Of a stretch of DNA of 64,000 bases, positions 52,052 to 61,395 are shown piece by piece. The translations under genes were made by a program, and so were the position numbers. The DNA comes from CAZXSK01 sp964642855 (GTDB lineage: Bacteria > Planctomycetota > Phycisphaerae > SM23-33). The stretch covers positions 32,371 to 96,370 of the forward strand of contig CAZXSK010000004.1 in NCBI GenBank assembly GCA_964642855.1, written 5' to 3'. The notes beneath the pieces are model-generated. The model made no database searches and had not been told where the DNA came from. It worked only from the letters and a program-made list of their open reading frames with translations. Every line of letters begins with the position of its first letter. The first letter of the stretch is position 1.

Positions 52052-52915
52052 CTACTCGAAATCGCCCGCCTCAATGTACTCCCGAAACGCCGACAGCAGC
52101 TTCGTGGTCACCGGGCCGGGCTTGCCGTCGCCGATCAGCCGATCGTCGACCTTCGTCACGGCGATGACCTCGGCCGCTGTTCCGGTCAGGAAACACTCGT
52201 CTGCCTCAAAGACGTCCTCGGGCAGCATGACCTTCTCGGCCACCTCGATGCCCTTCTGGGCGGCGAGATCCATCACCGTCTGCCGCGTGATGCCTTCCAG
52301 GATGTTCTCGTCCATCGGCGGCGTCTGGACAAGCCCGTCACGGACGATGAAAACATTGTCGCCCGTGCACTCGGCGACGTGGCCTTTCTCGTTGAGCATG
52401 ATCGCCTCGATCACGCCGGCGTCGATCGCCTCGAGCTTGGCCAGGATGTTGTTGAGGTAGTTGCAGCTCTTGACCGACAGGTCCAGGCACTCGGGCGAGA
52501 TCCGGCGCCTGCGCGCGATAATCACCGCCAACCCGTCGCGGTACATTTCCTCGGGATACAGCGCAATGTCCGCGACAATGCAAAACACCTTGGGGGCGGG
52601 GCATAGGGTGGGGTTCAGCCCCAGCGTGCCCGGGCCGCGCGTAACCACAAGCCGGATGTACCCGTCGCTCTGCCCGTTGGCAGCGACAGTATCATACATC
52701 GCCTGGATGATCTCCTCGCGATCGTACGGAATCCGAAGCCGGATCTTCTCAGCCGACTCGTACAGACGGTCCACGTGGGCGTTGCACTTGAAGATCTTCC
52801 CGCCATACAGGCGGATGCCCTCAAACACGCCGTCGCCATACAGGACGCAGTGATCGAAGACCGAGATCTTCGCATCGTCCTTGTCCACCAGTTGACCGTC
52901 CAGCCAGACCTTCAT
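52052..52915 (-). CDS. ilvE: Branched-chain amino acid aminotransferase
   Basis: A PLP-dependent fold-type IV aminotransferase for Val, Leu and Ile. The 287-residue protein has FDHCVLYGDGVFEGIRLY, the PLP Lys in LSVKSCNYLNNIL, ECTGDNVFIV and LTGTAAEVIAVTKVDDR. Length and motifs fit IlvE; a D-amino acid or aminodeoxychorismate lyase role is less likely. Its own promoter lies at 52948-52976. Confidence 0.92.
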   Translation of the reverse strand: MKVWLDGQLVDKDDAKISVFDHCVLYGDGVFEGIRLYGGKIFKCNAHVDRLYESAEKIRLRIPYDREEIIQAMYDTVAANGQSDGYIRLVVTRGPGTLGLNPTLCPAPKVFCIVADIALYPEEMYRDGLAVIIARRRRISPECLDLSVKSCNYLNNILAKLEAIDAGVIEAIMLNEKGHVAECTGDNVFIVRDGLVQTPPMDENILEGITRQTVMDLAAQKGIEVAEKVMLPEDVFEADECFLTGTAAEVIAVTKVDDRLIGDGKPGPVTTKLLSAFREYIEAGDFE

Positions 52916-52947
52916 GACATGCTCCTTGGATTGCGCAACGGGGCACG

Positions 52948-52976
52948 ATCATACGCACCTGTTGGCTCATCGGCAA
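52948..52976 (-). promoter_or_regulatory. Promoter of ilvE
   Basis: On the minus strand TTGCCG (52971-52976), a 17-base spacer and TATGAT (52948-52953), about 30 bases before the ATG. Confidence 0.65.
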
Positions 52977-53011
52977 CATCGAGGGGCAAATTGATCGCCC
53001 ATCGCGCCGCG

Positions 53012-53857
53012 TCAGCCATCGAAGTCAGCCCGGCGCGCGAACGCAGCTGCGTACCCCTCGATCGACCCTGTATCTTCAGGCCGGCCTGTCACCCGGCGAA
53101 GCAGGTACTCGCTGCCCGACTCCAGCAACCGAAGCTGCGCGTCGGCGAGTTCCAGCTCCTGGCCCTCCCGGCGGGGTTCGTCGGCCATCGCCGCGAGTGT
53201 TTTCATCATCTCCGGCCCGAAGGCGTAGACCCCGGCATGGGCCAGGTACTGTCCGCCGGCCAAACCGGGCGTGCGAAGCTGCTCGCGAGCGGCCTGCACG
53301 GAAGGCTTCTCGATCAGGCGGGTGCAGCGATAGACACCTTCCTCGATCACCGATCCGCGACACGCGCCGACCTTCGTCAACTCCGCCTCGCCGACCACCT
53401 GCACACCGACCATCGCAGCCGGCTGGTACTGACTGAAAGATCCAGCCACCTCGCGGGCCGGTCCCTCCCCGCCGGCCGGCACGTCGAACACGTGATCCCC
53501 GAGCATCAGCAGGAACGCCTTGCCGTCGGTGAAGTCGCTGGCGCGAAGGACCGCCTCGCCGAACCCCTCCGGCTGGGGCTGGTCGATCAGCGTCACTTCC
53601 GGCAGGTCGTCAGCCCCTTCTGCTCGGGCGACCTCCAGGTAGCGGGACACCGCCTCCCGATGGTCCGGACGGACGATCAACCCCGCCTCGTCGATGTCGG
53701 CGGCAGAGACCTCGGCGAGGATCTCGTGCACCACAGGCCGCATGCCCGGGCCCGGCGCGGGCAGCGGGAGCAGCGCCTTGGGTACCGCCCGACACAACGG
53801 ACCCATCCGCGTGCCGAGACCTGCGATGGGAATCACCGCCTTGGTCAATGTGGACAT
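53012..53857 (-). CDS. GalU-like UTP-glucose-1-phosphate uridylyltransferase
   Basis: A 281-residue nucleotidyltransferase. The N-terminal nucleotide motif is PIAGLGTRMGP followed by VPKALLPL. LLMLGDHVFD gives the metal-binding acid, and YRCTRLIEKP is the sugar-phosphate-side motif. GalU activates glucose for cell-surface glycans. The start is taken at the ATG at 53857 with AAAGGAAG. Length and motifs support GalU, but other NDP-sugar pyrophosphorylases are possible. Confidence 0.85.
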   Translation of the reverse strand: MSTLTKAVIPIAGLGTRMGPLCRAVPKALLPLPAPGPGMRPVVHEILAEVSAADIDEAGLIVRPDHREAVSRYLEVARAEGADDLPEVTLIDQPQPEGFGEAVLRASDFTDGKAFLLMLGDHVFDVPAGGEGPAREVAGSFSQYQPAAMVGVQVVGEAELTKVGACRGSVIEEGVYRCTRLIEKPSVQAAREQLRTPGLAGGQYLAHAGVYAFGPEMMKTLAAMADEPRREGQELELADAQLRLLESGSEYLLRRVTGRPEDTGSIEGYAAAFARRADFDG

Positions 53858-53893
53858 TCCAGTCGCTTCCTTTCTGCTGATGGCTGGGGTGCA

Positions 53894-53922
53894 GGTGTAC
53901 CGCCCCGGACCCGCCGGTGCAA
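53894..53922 (-). promoter_or_regulatory. Promoter of the GalU-like gene
   Basis: On the minus strand TTGCAC (53917-53922), a 17-base spacer and TACACC (53894-53899). Confidence 0.45.
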
Positions 53923-53926
53923 GCCA

Positions 53927-53955
53927 TTGCCGCCCGAAGGCATAGCCCATAGAAT
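53927..53955 (+). promoter_or_regulatory. Promoter of acyP
   Basis: TTGCCG (53927-53932), a 17-base spacer and TAGAAT (53950-53955). Only 16 bases separate it from the ATG, leaving a very short leader that still holds GGAGG. Confidence 0.55.
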
Positions 53956-53971
53956 ACCGCGGAGGTAACCG

Positions 53972-54250
53972 ATGAGTCAGCAACAGCAGCGTATCGTCCA
54001 CTATTCGGGAAACGTCCAGGGCGTGGGGTTCCGCTTCACAGCCTGCCGGGCTGCCGGAGGGTTCGACGTTACCGGGTATGTCAGGAATCTCCCGGACGGC
54101 CGGGTTGAGTTGGTCGCGGAAGGCGAGCCCGACGCGATCGAGCGGTTCCTGGACGACCTCGAACAACGCATGGGCGGGCATATCCGCGACCGGAAGGTCC
54201 AGAAGGCCCCGCCCTCAGGGAAATACCACGATTTCGGGGTGAAGCACTGA
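53972..54250 (+). CDS. Acylphosphatase
   Basis: A 92-residue acylphosphatase. NVQGVGFRF carries the catalytic Arg, and YVRNLPDGRVELVAEGE holds the active-site Asn. The length is typical. It hydrolyses carboxyl-phosphate bonds; its cellular substrate is not known. A GGAGG ribosome binding site lies in the short leader. Confidence 0.9.
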   Translation: MSQQQQRIVHYSGNVQGVGFRFTACRAAGGFDVTGYVRNLPDGRVELVAEGEPDAIERFLDDLEQRMGGHIRDRKVQKAPPSGKYHDFGVKH

Positions 54251-54302
54251 CCCGCCCGGCGAGCAAACAGCCCCCGCCGGGGCAGACCTTGGGAGAGTCA
54301 TC

Positions 54303-55160
54303 ATCGAACCATCCCGGAATGCGACCGAAGGCGTCCTGACCCCACGTGGCGTCACGCTGGCAGGGATGGGCTCCAACGCTCTCCTTTCTGCCGGAAAAAT
54401 CGTCTCCGGCGTGCTGTTCCATTCCCAAGCGATCCTCGCCGACGGCCTGCACAGTCTCAGCGACCTCGTGACCGACCTGGCCGTCCTGGCTGGAATCGGC
54501 GTGGCAAGCAAGCCCGCCGACCCCTCCCATCCCTACGGCCACCAGCGATTCTCCACCGTCGCTGCCCTGTTCGTGGGTGTGATGCTCCTCGCTGCGGCCG
54601 GGTGGATCGGCTACGACGCCGTCGTCTCGCTGCCCGAGCCACACTCGAACATCCTGGGCATCTGGCCGCTGGTGATGGCACTGGTGACGATCCCGGTCAA
54701 GGAAGCTCTCTTCCGTCTGACCCGCCTGGTGGGCCTGCGATCCAAAGACGCCTCGATCGTCGCCAACGCGTGGCATCATCGATCCGATGCGTTCACCTCG
54801 ATCGCGGCAGCCGGGGGTATCGCGGGCGTGATGATCGGCGGAGAGGACTGGGCCTTCCTCGATCACGCCACCGCGCTGGTGCTCGTAGCGTTCCTGGCCG
54901 TCGCTGCGGTCCGCATCGTCGGATCGAGCCTCCGGGAACTCGTCGACGAAGCCCCGTCCACCGACGTGGTCGCCCCGCTCCGCCAGGCCGTTCTCGATAC
55001 CCCGGGCGTTCGGAGCTTCCACGAGATGCGGGCCCGCAAGACCGGCGGCCGCATTCTTGCCGACGTCCATGTGCAGGTCGACCCCGAACTGTCGGTGAGG
55101 GAAGGGCACGACATCGCCTCGGCGGTGCGCCGTTCGGTGATCGCCGCCAACGAAGACGTC
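54303..55160 (+). CDS. Cation diffusion facilitator family transporter (truncated by gap)
   Basis: A CDF-type metal antiporter, 286 codons before the N-run. It has TM2 metal-site ILADGLHSLSDLVTDL, TM5 WHHRSDAFTSIAAAGG, and the C-terminal cytoplasmic domain HEMRARKTGGRILADVH. The frame has no ATG, GTG or TTG before 54366, and a start there would remove the first part of TM1. GGGAG followed by seven bases and ATC at 54303 is an alternative, rare start. Its 3' end is lost in the gap. Confidence 0.82.
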
Positions 55161-55260
55161 NNNNNNNNNNNNNNNNNNNNNNNNNNNNNNNNNNNNNNNN
55201 NNNNNNNNNNNNNNNNNNNNNNNNNNNNNNNNNNNNNNNNNNNNNNNNNNNNNNNNNNNN
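55161..55260. other. Assembly gap (100 N)
   Basis: Exactly 100 N, the usual placeholder for an unknown-length scaffold join. It removes the ends of the convergent CDF and lpxA genes. True distance and content are unknown. Confidence 0.98.
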
Positions 55261-56018
55261 TCGAGAACCTTCTGCAGAAAGGCAAGGAACGTCCGGGCGG
55301 GCGGGCCCCAGTCGTCTCGCTCTCTGGCGCGGTCAACTACCTCCCGGAGTGGAATCGCCGTACGGAACAACATGCGGTAGAGTTCCTTGACCTGTTGCCG
55401 ATCCTCGGCCGGAATCCCCATCCGGCGCATGCCCACGACGTTGAGCCCGATCACTCCGTTGATCCCGCGGATCTTCACGAAGGGCGGAATGTGCGTTGCC
55501 AGGCCGGAATGGCCCTGGGCCATCACGCCCTCCCCGACCCAGCAGAACTGGTGAACGGAGGCATGCGCAGAGAGCGTCACGCGGTCGTCGAGGGTGGCAT
55601 GGCCGGCGAGGCAACAGTGGTTGACCATCGTCACGTGGTCGCCGACGGTCACGTCGTGTCCCGCGTGGGCACCGGCCATCCAGTACCCGTCGCTGCCGAG
55701 TGTGGTCGCCCCGCCGGGGGTGGTAGCACGAGAGATCGTGACCCCCTCGCGGAACACATTCCGGTTGCCGATGCGGACGTACGTTTCCTCGGCTGGGTTG
55801 AACTTCAGGTCCTGGGGAAGCCCGCCGATCACGGTGTGGGCGTCGACGAAGTTGCCCTCGCCCATCGTCGTGAACCGCCGGACAACCGCGCCCTCCCGCA
55901 GCACCGTGCCCTTCCCGAGAGTCACGTCCGCTTCGATCACGCAGAACGGTCCGATCTCGACATCCTCGCCCAGCCGGGCGCCGCTGTCGACAATCGCCGT
56001 CGGATGAATCTTTGCCAT
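55261..56018 (-). CDS. lpxA: UDP-N-acetylglucosamine O-acyltransferase (lacking C-terminus at gap)
   Basis: First step of lipid A synthesis. The left-handed beta-helix shows repeating hexapeptides from IHPTAIVDSGARLGEDVEIG, then GGLPQDLKF, GHDVTVGDHVTMVNHCCLAGH and SAHASVHQFCWVGEG. IRGINGVIGLNVVGMRRMG is the LpxA C-terminal helix start. About 252 codons are present; the last ones are lost in the gap. The ATG is at 56018. Indicates a lipid A-type outer membrane; other lpx genes are not in the window. Confidence 0.93.
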
Positions 56019-56073
56019 GGTTCGCTCCGTTTGGGCAGGCTGCATCCACACAGCGCCTCCCGGAAAGAGACCC

Positions 56074-56102
56074 ATGATATCGCCCGTCTGCCTGCTCGCC
56101 AA
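56074..56102 (-). promoter_or_regulatory. Promoter of lpxA
   Basis: On the minus strand TTGGCG (56097-56102), a 17-base spacer and TATCAT (56074-56079). Confidence 0.6.
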
Positions 56103-56142
56103 GGCCCCACCCGCGAGGAACCAGCACGGGGAATGAATGAGG

Positions 56143-56171
56143 TTTCCCGCCGGTCGGGCTTCTGCTATAAT
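56143..56171 (+). promoter_or_regulatory. Extended -10 promoter of the polyprenyl synthase-dxs operon
   Basis: A perfect TATAAT (56166-56171) preceded by TGC (extended -10) and a weak -35 TTTCCC (56143-56148), 17-base spacer. Confidence 0.6.
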
Positions 56172-56241
56172 TCCGGGTCGAAACGGTATGCGTTCGCCAG
56201 CCCGGCCTGATCGGTCGGGCTGATTGTTGTACAGGAGCATT

Positions 56242-57132
56242 GTGGCCGATCCGTCCGACAGCCTGTCCGCCCTGCTGACCCCGCACGCCCGGCGCTGCGA
56301 GCAGGACCTGCGCGCCTGGCTGGTGGAGGAGGGCACGCCCGAAGCGCTGGCCGATGCGATGCGCTACGTCGCGCTGGATGGCGGCAAGCGCCTCCGGCCC
56401 ACACTGGTCTATCTGGCCGCTGAATCCTGTGGCGGACGCGCCGAACAGGAGCTCGTCCGTCGGGCGGCCGTGGCGGTCGAATTGGTGCACACCTACTCCC
56501 TGGTCCACGACGACCTTCCCGCCATGGACGACGATGCTCTCCGGCGGGGCAGGCCGACCGCCCACGTGCAGTTCGGCGAGGCGATGGCGATCCTCACCGG
56601 AGACGCCCTGTTGACCCGGGCGTTCGGCGTGCTGGCGGAGACCGGCGATCCGCAAGCCACGGGGCTGGTGTCCATCCTCGCACGCGGAGCGGGAACCGCG
56701 GGAATGATCGCAGGCCAGGTCGCGGACATGGATCTGTGCGACCTGCCCCGCGGACCGGACGGGGTCTGGTACATCCACGAGCGAAAGACCGCCGCCCTGA
56801 TCGCTGCTGCCGTAACGATGGGCGCGACCTGCGCAGGGGCGAGCGACGTACAACGTAAGGCGATGGCACAATACGGCCGGTGCCTGGGCTTGGCGTTCCA
56901 GCTGTTCGACGACCTGCTGGACGTCACCGGCAGCGCCGCCGACCTGGGCAAGACCCCGGGCAAAGACGCCCAGGCGGGCAAACGTACCGGCGTGGCGGAA
57001 ATGGGCCTTGAGGAACTGACCCGCAGAGGCCGACTACTAACGAGGCAGGCCATCGAAGCCCTCGCGCCGCTGGATGGGCGCGCCGGCGACCTGCGCTTGC
57101 TGGCTGACCTGCTGACCCAACGAACGCATTGA
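56242..57132 (+). CDS. Polyprenyl (farnesyl/geranylgeranyl) diphosphate synthase
   Basis: A trans-isoprenyl diphosphate synthase of 296 residues. GGKRLRPTLVYL is the substrate-binding motif. The first Asp-rich motif is HDDLPAMDDD and the second LFDDLLDVTG. The GTG at 56242 has AGGAG upstream. Likely IspA-type, making FPP or GGPP; chain length needs testing. Followed by dxs with one base between them, a natural isoprenoid pair. Confidence 0.92.
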   Translation: MADPSDSLSALLTPHARRCEQDLRAWLVEEGTPEALADAMRYVALDGGKRLRPTLVYLAAESCGGRAEQELVRRAAVAVELVHTYSLVHDDLPAMDDDALRRGRPTAHVQFGEAMAILTGDALLTRAFGVLAETGDPQATGLVSILARGAGTAGMIAGQVADMDLCDLPRGPDGVWYIHERKTAALIAAAVTMGATCAGASDVQRKAMAQYGRCLGLAFQLFDDLLDVTGSAADLGKTPGKDAQAGKRTGVAEMGLEELTRRGRLLTRQAIEALAPLDGRAGDLRLLADLLTQRTH

Positions 57133-57133
57133 C

Positions 57134-59059
57134 ATGAGCAAACCGACACTGCTATCGCGGATCGACTCTCCCCACCAGTTGCGCCGGCTCTCGATCCAGG
57201 AGCTTGCCGACCTGGCCGAGGAGATGAGGTCCCGCATCATCGACGTGGTCTCCCGACGAGGCGGACACCTTGCAAGCAATCTTGGCGTCTGCGAGATGAC
57301 CATCGCCCTGCACCACGTGTTCGACTTCACAACGGACCGGTTGCTGTGGGACGTAGGCCACCAGTGCTACGCCCACAAGATGCTCACCGGCCGGGCCGAG
57401 CGGTTCGACTCGCTTCGCCAGGCGGGAGGACTCAGCGGCTTTCCCTCCCCCGGCGAAAGCCCGTATGACCTGTTCTCGACAGGCCACGCCGGAACGGCGA
57501 TTTCCACGGCTACGGGGCTGGCCCTGGCCGACCAGGCATTGGGACGCACCAGCAAAACCGTCGCCGTCGTCGGCGATGCGAGCATCTCCAACGGGCTGTC
57601 CTTCGAGGCCATCAACAATGCCGGCCTGCTGAAGAGACAGTTTCTGGTGATCCTCAACGACAACTCGATGGCCATCGACGTCACCCACGGCGCCCTGGCG
57701 GGCATGCTGGACAACATCCGCATGACCCACACCTACACCGATCTCAAGCAGTCGGCCGAGAATCTCCTCAAGCACATTCCACTCGGCGGGGAAATCCACG
57801 ACGTACTCAAGCACATCCGCGAGGGTCTGCGAACCACGATCTACGGCGACAAGGTGTTCGAGCCGCTGGGCTTCACCTACTTCGGCCCGATCGACGGGCA
57901 CGACGTGCGGCAGATGATCCGCGTGCTGGAGCGCGTAGCCACCATTGACAGGCCGGTCCTGCTGCACGTGCACACCGAGAAGGGACGCGGCTGCGAGTAC
58001 GCCGTCGAAGATCCCTGCCGATTCCACAGCCCCAGTGCGTATCAGATCCGGGGCGGCAAGGCGGTCTTCCCCAAGAAGCCGCGCCCGACGTGGACCGAGA
58101 TCTTCAGCGATGCATTGCTGGAACGCGGCAGGCAGCGGGAGGGCATCACCGCCATCACCGCCGCGATGCCGGACGGCACGGGCCTGGCTGCCTTCCGCGA
58201 CGAACTGCCCGATCGCTATTTCGACGTGGGCATCAGCGAATCCCACGCGGTCGCGATGGCAGCGGGCATGGCGAAATCGGGCCTCCAGCCGGTGGTTGCA
58301 ATCTACTCCACCTTCATGCAGCGGGCGTTCGACCAGGTATTCCACGAGGTCGCCCTGCAGAAGCTGCCCGTCATCCTGTGCATGGACCGCGCGGGCCTGG
58401 TCGGCTCGGACGGAGCGGTTCATCACGGCGCGATGGATATCGCCATGCTCAGGCCTCTTCCGGGGATGGTACTCGCCGCCCCGGCCGACGGCGCCGAAAT
58501 GGACGCCCTCATGGACTTCGCGCTCGATTCGGAATCCCCGATCGCCATGCGCTACCCGCGCGACGAGGTGCCCAAGCCCCTGCCCGGTGAGTGCCCGCCC
58601 TTCCAGCTTGGGGTATCCCGGACGGTGCGCGAAGGCGGCGACGTGGCGATCATCGCCTATGGAGCCACCGTCGACCTGTCGATGCGGGCAGCCCAGCAGC
58701 TCGCCAACGAAGGCATCGAAGCTGAAGTCGTCAACGCCCGATTCGCCAAACCCCTGGACAGCGCCATGGTAGGCCGCGTGCTGCGATCGTCCCGGCCGGT
58801 GCTGATCGCCGAGGATCACGACCTCGCCGGCGGACTGGGGTCGGCGATCCTGGAACTGGCCGTCTCGCGCGGCCTCGACGTCAGCCGCGTGCGAATGCTT
58901 GGCATCCCCGACCGGTTCGTCAGGCATGGCTCCCGCAGCCAGCAACTCCAGGAAGTCGGCCTGACTCCCGATTCGATCGCCGAAACGCTGCGGATCATGC
59001 ACCGCGACCACGCCGAGGGAAGCTACCACCAGCCTTACCCGGGCACGAGCATGGCCTGA
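57134..59059 (+). CDS. dxs: 1-deoxy-D-xylulose-5-phosphate synthase
   Basis: Entry enzyme of the MEP isoprenoid pathway; TPP-dependent. The 641-residue protein has GHQCYAHKMLTGR, the TPP/Mg motif GDASISNGLSFEAINN, VGISESHAVAMAAGMA with the catalytic Glu, and GLVGSDGAVHHGAMDI. The motif reads GDAS where GDGA is common, a mild variant. It is co-transcribed with the prenyl synthase. Confidence 0.96.
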   Translation: MSKPTLLSRIDSPHQLRRLSIQELADLAEEMRSRIIDVVSRRGGHLASNLGVCEMTIALHHVFDFTTDRLLWDVGHQCYAHKMLTGRAERFDSLRQAGGLSGFPSPGESPYDLFSTGHAGTAISTATGLALADQALGRTSKTVAVVGDASISNGLSFEAINNAGLLKRQFLVILNDNSMAIDVTHGALAGMLDNIRMTHTYTDLKQSAENLLKHIPLGGEIHDVLKHIREGLRTTIYGDKVFEPLGFTYFGPIDGHDVRQMIRVLERVATIDRPVLLHVHTEKGRGCEYAVEDPCRFHSPSAYQIRGGKAVFPKKPRPTWTEIFSDALLERGRQREGITAITAAMPDGTGLAAFRDELPDRYFDVGISESHAVAMAAGMAKSGLQPVVAIYSTFMQRAFDQVFHEVALQKLPVILCMDRAGLVGSDGAVHHGAMDIAMLRPLPGMVLAAPADGAEMDALMDFALDSESPIAMRYPRDEVPKPLPGECPPFQLGVSRTVREGGDVAIIAYGATVDLSMRAAQQLANEGIEAEVVNARFAKPLDSAMVGRVLRSSRPVLIAEDHDLAGGLGSAILELAVSRGLDVSRVRMLGIPDRFVRHGSRSQQLQEVGLTPDSIAETLRIMHRDHAEGSYHQPYPGTSMA

Positions 59060-59108
59060 AAGTCTCTCCCGCCGGAACCCGGATCGCAGGCGCGATCACC
59101 CGGGCCGG

Positions 59109-60311
59109 TCAGTCGTTCGCGTCCCGCGGGCCAAGGCTGTGACGCTCGGTTTCGACGTACGTCCAGCCGGGCAGCTCGATCGCCGGTCGGTTCTTCGCCG
59201 GGCCCGCTGCGACCTGGTCGAGCGTCTCCTGCCACGACCGCACACCACTGATGGAGTCGGCCGCTGCGAGGTTCTGCCCCCCCACCGCACAGGCGATCCG
59301 CATCGCGTCGGGAAGGGGCCTGCCGCGCAGCCAGGCCGTCAGAAACCCCGCGATGGCGCAGTCTCCCGCGCCCGTCGCCGAGACGATGGTGTCCACCCGG
59401 TAGCTGGGTTCGAACAGCTCGCGATCGGCCCAGGTGGCGAGGTCCTCGGGGCGCCCTCGCCCCGCTCCGCGAAGACGATCCGCCGAGGCGGTTCGTACGT
59501 ACAGCCCCAGGTGGCCGCACTTGATCACCGCCACGCCCGCACCGGCGCGAATGCACCATTCCCCCAGCTCCGAGAGCAGCTCCCCGTCAATCTGCCCCAA
59601 CAGGTCCGACTCGCCCGCCTGGTCGGATAGCTCGTCGAATCGGTCACGCTGCAGGACCATCAGCAGCTCCTCGACGCTGGGCGTGAAAACATCCACGTGC
59701 GGCAGCGTGCGGGTAAGAATCGCAGGCCAGTCGGCCGCCGCTGCAGGACCGGACGGGTCCGGGTACGCCAAGTCGAGGCTTGTGGTGGGCCCGCAACCCT
59801 TGAGCGCCTCGAAGATCTTCACCAACTCCGCGCCGTCGTCGGCATACGTTCTGGCCATCAGCGGGGGATAGCCGAAATGCACCAGCCGGGCCTGCCCGGC
59901 GACGTCGAGATCGATATCGTCCGCGCCGAACGTGTCGTTCGCGCCGGGACAGTGCAGGAACACCCGGTCGATCCCCGGCGGGGCGAGCACCACGGTGTAA
60001 CTGGTCTCCTCCCCGTCGACCACGGCCATGCCTTCCTCCGCGCCCGGCGCCTCGCGCCGGATGCAGTCCAGAATCGCCTGGCCGAACATGTCGTTGCCGC
60101 ACTTGCCCATGAGCTTCACGCCGTTGCCAAGACGCCGCAGCGGGAAGCCCGTGTTGGACACCGGCCCGCCGGTGGAGACCGTCGCAGCCCCCATCTCCAC
60201 GAGCGATCCGGGGCGGAGAATCTCCCCGATCGTCGCCCCTCCCTTGAGGAAGGTCGGCGTTACGTCGAGGCAGATGTGGCCGGCTACGACACAGTCGATG
60301 GCTTCGGTCAT
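59109..60311 (-). CDS. PfkB-family sugar kinase
   Basis: A 400-residue ribokinase-fold kinase. GGPVSNTGFPLRRLG is the N-terminal PfkB signature, and SATGAGDCAIAGFLTAWLRG is the C-terminal one with catalytic Asp. It is longer than typical (300-330 residues) owing to insertions around residues 250-310. It differs from the kinase at 27014. An AGGAGC ribosome binding site precedes the ATG. Substrate unknown. Confidence 0.88.
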   Translation of the reverse strand: MTEAIDCVVAGHICLDVTPTFLKGGATIGEILRPGSLVEMGAATVSTGGPVSNTGFPLRRLGNGVKLMGKCGNDMFGQAILDCIRREAPGAEEGMAVVDGEETSYTVVLAPPGIDRVFLHCPGANDTFGADDIDLDVAGQARLVHFGYPPLMARTYADDGAELVKIFEALKGCGPTTSLDLAYPDPSGPAAAADWPAILTRTLPHVDVFTPSVEELLMVLQRDRFDELSDQAGESDLLGQIDGELLSELGEWCIRAGAGVAVIKCGHLGLYVRTASADRLRGAGRGRPEDLATWADRELFEPSYRVDTIVSATGAGDCAIAGFLTAWLRGRPLPDAMRIACAVGGQNLAAADSISGVRSWQETLDQVAAGPAKNRPAIELPGWTYVETERHSLGPRDAND

Positions 60312-60389
60312 GGACAGCTCCTGCTGTGGTGTGGGTGAAGACTGACTCCGGCCTGGAGCGCAGCCTGGCCCGTCGGCCGGGCGAGCCCG

Positions 60390-60418
60390 AGCCTACCAGC
60401 CGCCCGAAGGAGTGTCAA
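60390..60418 (-). promoter_or_regulatory. Promoter of the PfkB kinase gene
   Basis: On the minus strand a perfect TTGACA (60413-60418), a 17-base spacer and TAGGCT (60390-60395). The TAGGNT -10 resembles that of the rpmF promoter. Confidence 0.5.
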
Positions 60419-60467
60419 TCTGCCGAACCGGGCCCACTCGATGGCGAGCCTTGCCCGACCCGCCCGT

Positions 60468-60496
60468 TTGACCTGCCCCGGGGAGACGGCTATACT
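60468..60496 (+). promoter_or_regulatory. Promoter of the HAD phosphatase gene
   Basis: TTGACC (60468-60473), a 17-base spacer and TATACT (60491-60496): one of the best promoter matches in the window. The leader is about 95 bases. Confidence 0.65.
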
Positions 60497-60597
60497 TTCG
60501 CCAAAAGCCGGGCAAACGGGCCCCGCCGCCGGGCCTGATCACAACCCCGGACCGACCGGGCCTGTGCGCGTGACCTTACGGCGAACCTTTGAACCCG

Positions 60598-61338
60598 ATG
60601 ACCAGAGCAGTACGTGGCATTCTGTTTGATCTGGGCGACACCGTGCTGAATTTCGGCAAGGTGGATATCCACGCCCTGTTCGAGAAAGGCGCCCGGCTGG
60701 CCCACGACTACCTTCGGCAGCTCGATCAGCCCGTGCCCTCTTTTGCACGCTACCACCGCAGGCAGTTCTGGTCCATCCGATGGAACTACCTCAAAAGCCA
60801 TTTCCTGAGGCGCGAGTTCAACTCCCTGGATCTCATCCGAAGCATGTGCCGCCGCTACGGCCAGCAGCTCGACGACGACCAGCTCATGGAACTCGCCTGG
60901 AAATGGTATCAGCCACTCAGCGAGCAGGCGACGGTGGAGGACGGTACGCGCGAACTGCTGGAAGGATTCCGCAGCCGGGGCTTGACGCTGGGCATCGTCT
61001 CCAACACGTTCGTTCCCGGAGAAGTGCTGGACCGGCACCTGGCCCAGGAAGGCCTGCTGGACCTGTTCCCGGTGCGCGTCTACAGCTGCGATGTGGGCTA
61101 CCGCAAACCCCACGCGAAGATCTTCAACGTCGCGCTTCGCAGAACGGGCCTGCAGGCGGATCAGACGATCTTCGTGGGCGACTCCCTGCGCGCGGACATT
61201 GAGGGAGCCAACCGCATGGGCATGATCTCCGTGCTGAAAGCGCCGGAGGGCTCAAGCGGCTCCTCGATCACGGCCCGCTATCGCATCGCGCGGCTGGCCG
61301 ATCTCGAAAGCGTCCTCAAACGCTACCAGGTGGACTGA
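60598..61338 (+). CDS. HAD-family hydrolase
   Basis: A 246-residue haloacid dehalogenase-like phosphatase. Motif I is LFDLGDTVLNFG (nucleophile and acid/base Asp), motif II GIVSNTF, motif III the KPHAKIF Lys, and motif IV FVGDSLRADIEGA. A large helical cap lies between residues 20 and 110. Motifs fit phosphoglycolate-phosphatase-like enzymes; substrate unknown. The ATG at 60598 is used, as the TTG at 60589 has no support. Confidence 0.87.
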   Translation: MTRAVRGILFDLGDTVLNFGKVDIHALFEKGARLAHDYLRQLDQPVPSFARYHRRQFWSIRWNYLKSHFLRREFNSLDLIRSMCRRYGQQLDDDQLMELAWKWYQPLSEQATVEDGTRELLEGFRSRGLTLGIVSNTFVPGEVLDRHLAQEGLLDLFPVRVYSCDVGYRKPHAKIFNVALRRTGLQADQTIFVGDSLRADIEGANRMGMISVLKAPEGSSGSSITARYRIARLADLESVLKRYQVD

Positions 61339-61395
61339 CCCCACCGGCCGTCACAGGATCCAACGGACGCACGAATCTTCATGCCTTGGCAGTGG

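Noticed and set aside
54081..56336. Open frames reading through the 100-N gap on both strands
   Set aside because: The N-run is of unknown length, so a continuous frame across it has no meaning; genes were cut at the gap.
57152..59029. A 625-codon antisense frame in dxs
   Set aside because: It is a shadow of dxs codon usage with no recognisable motif.
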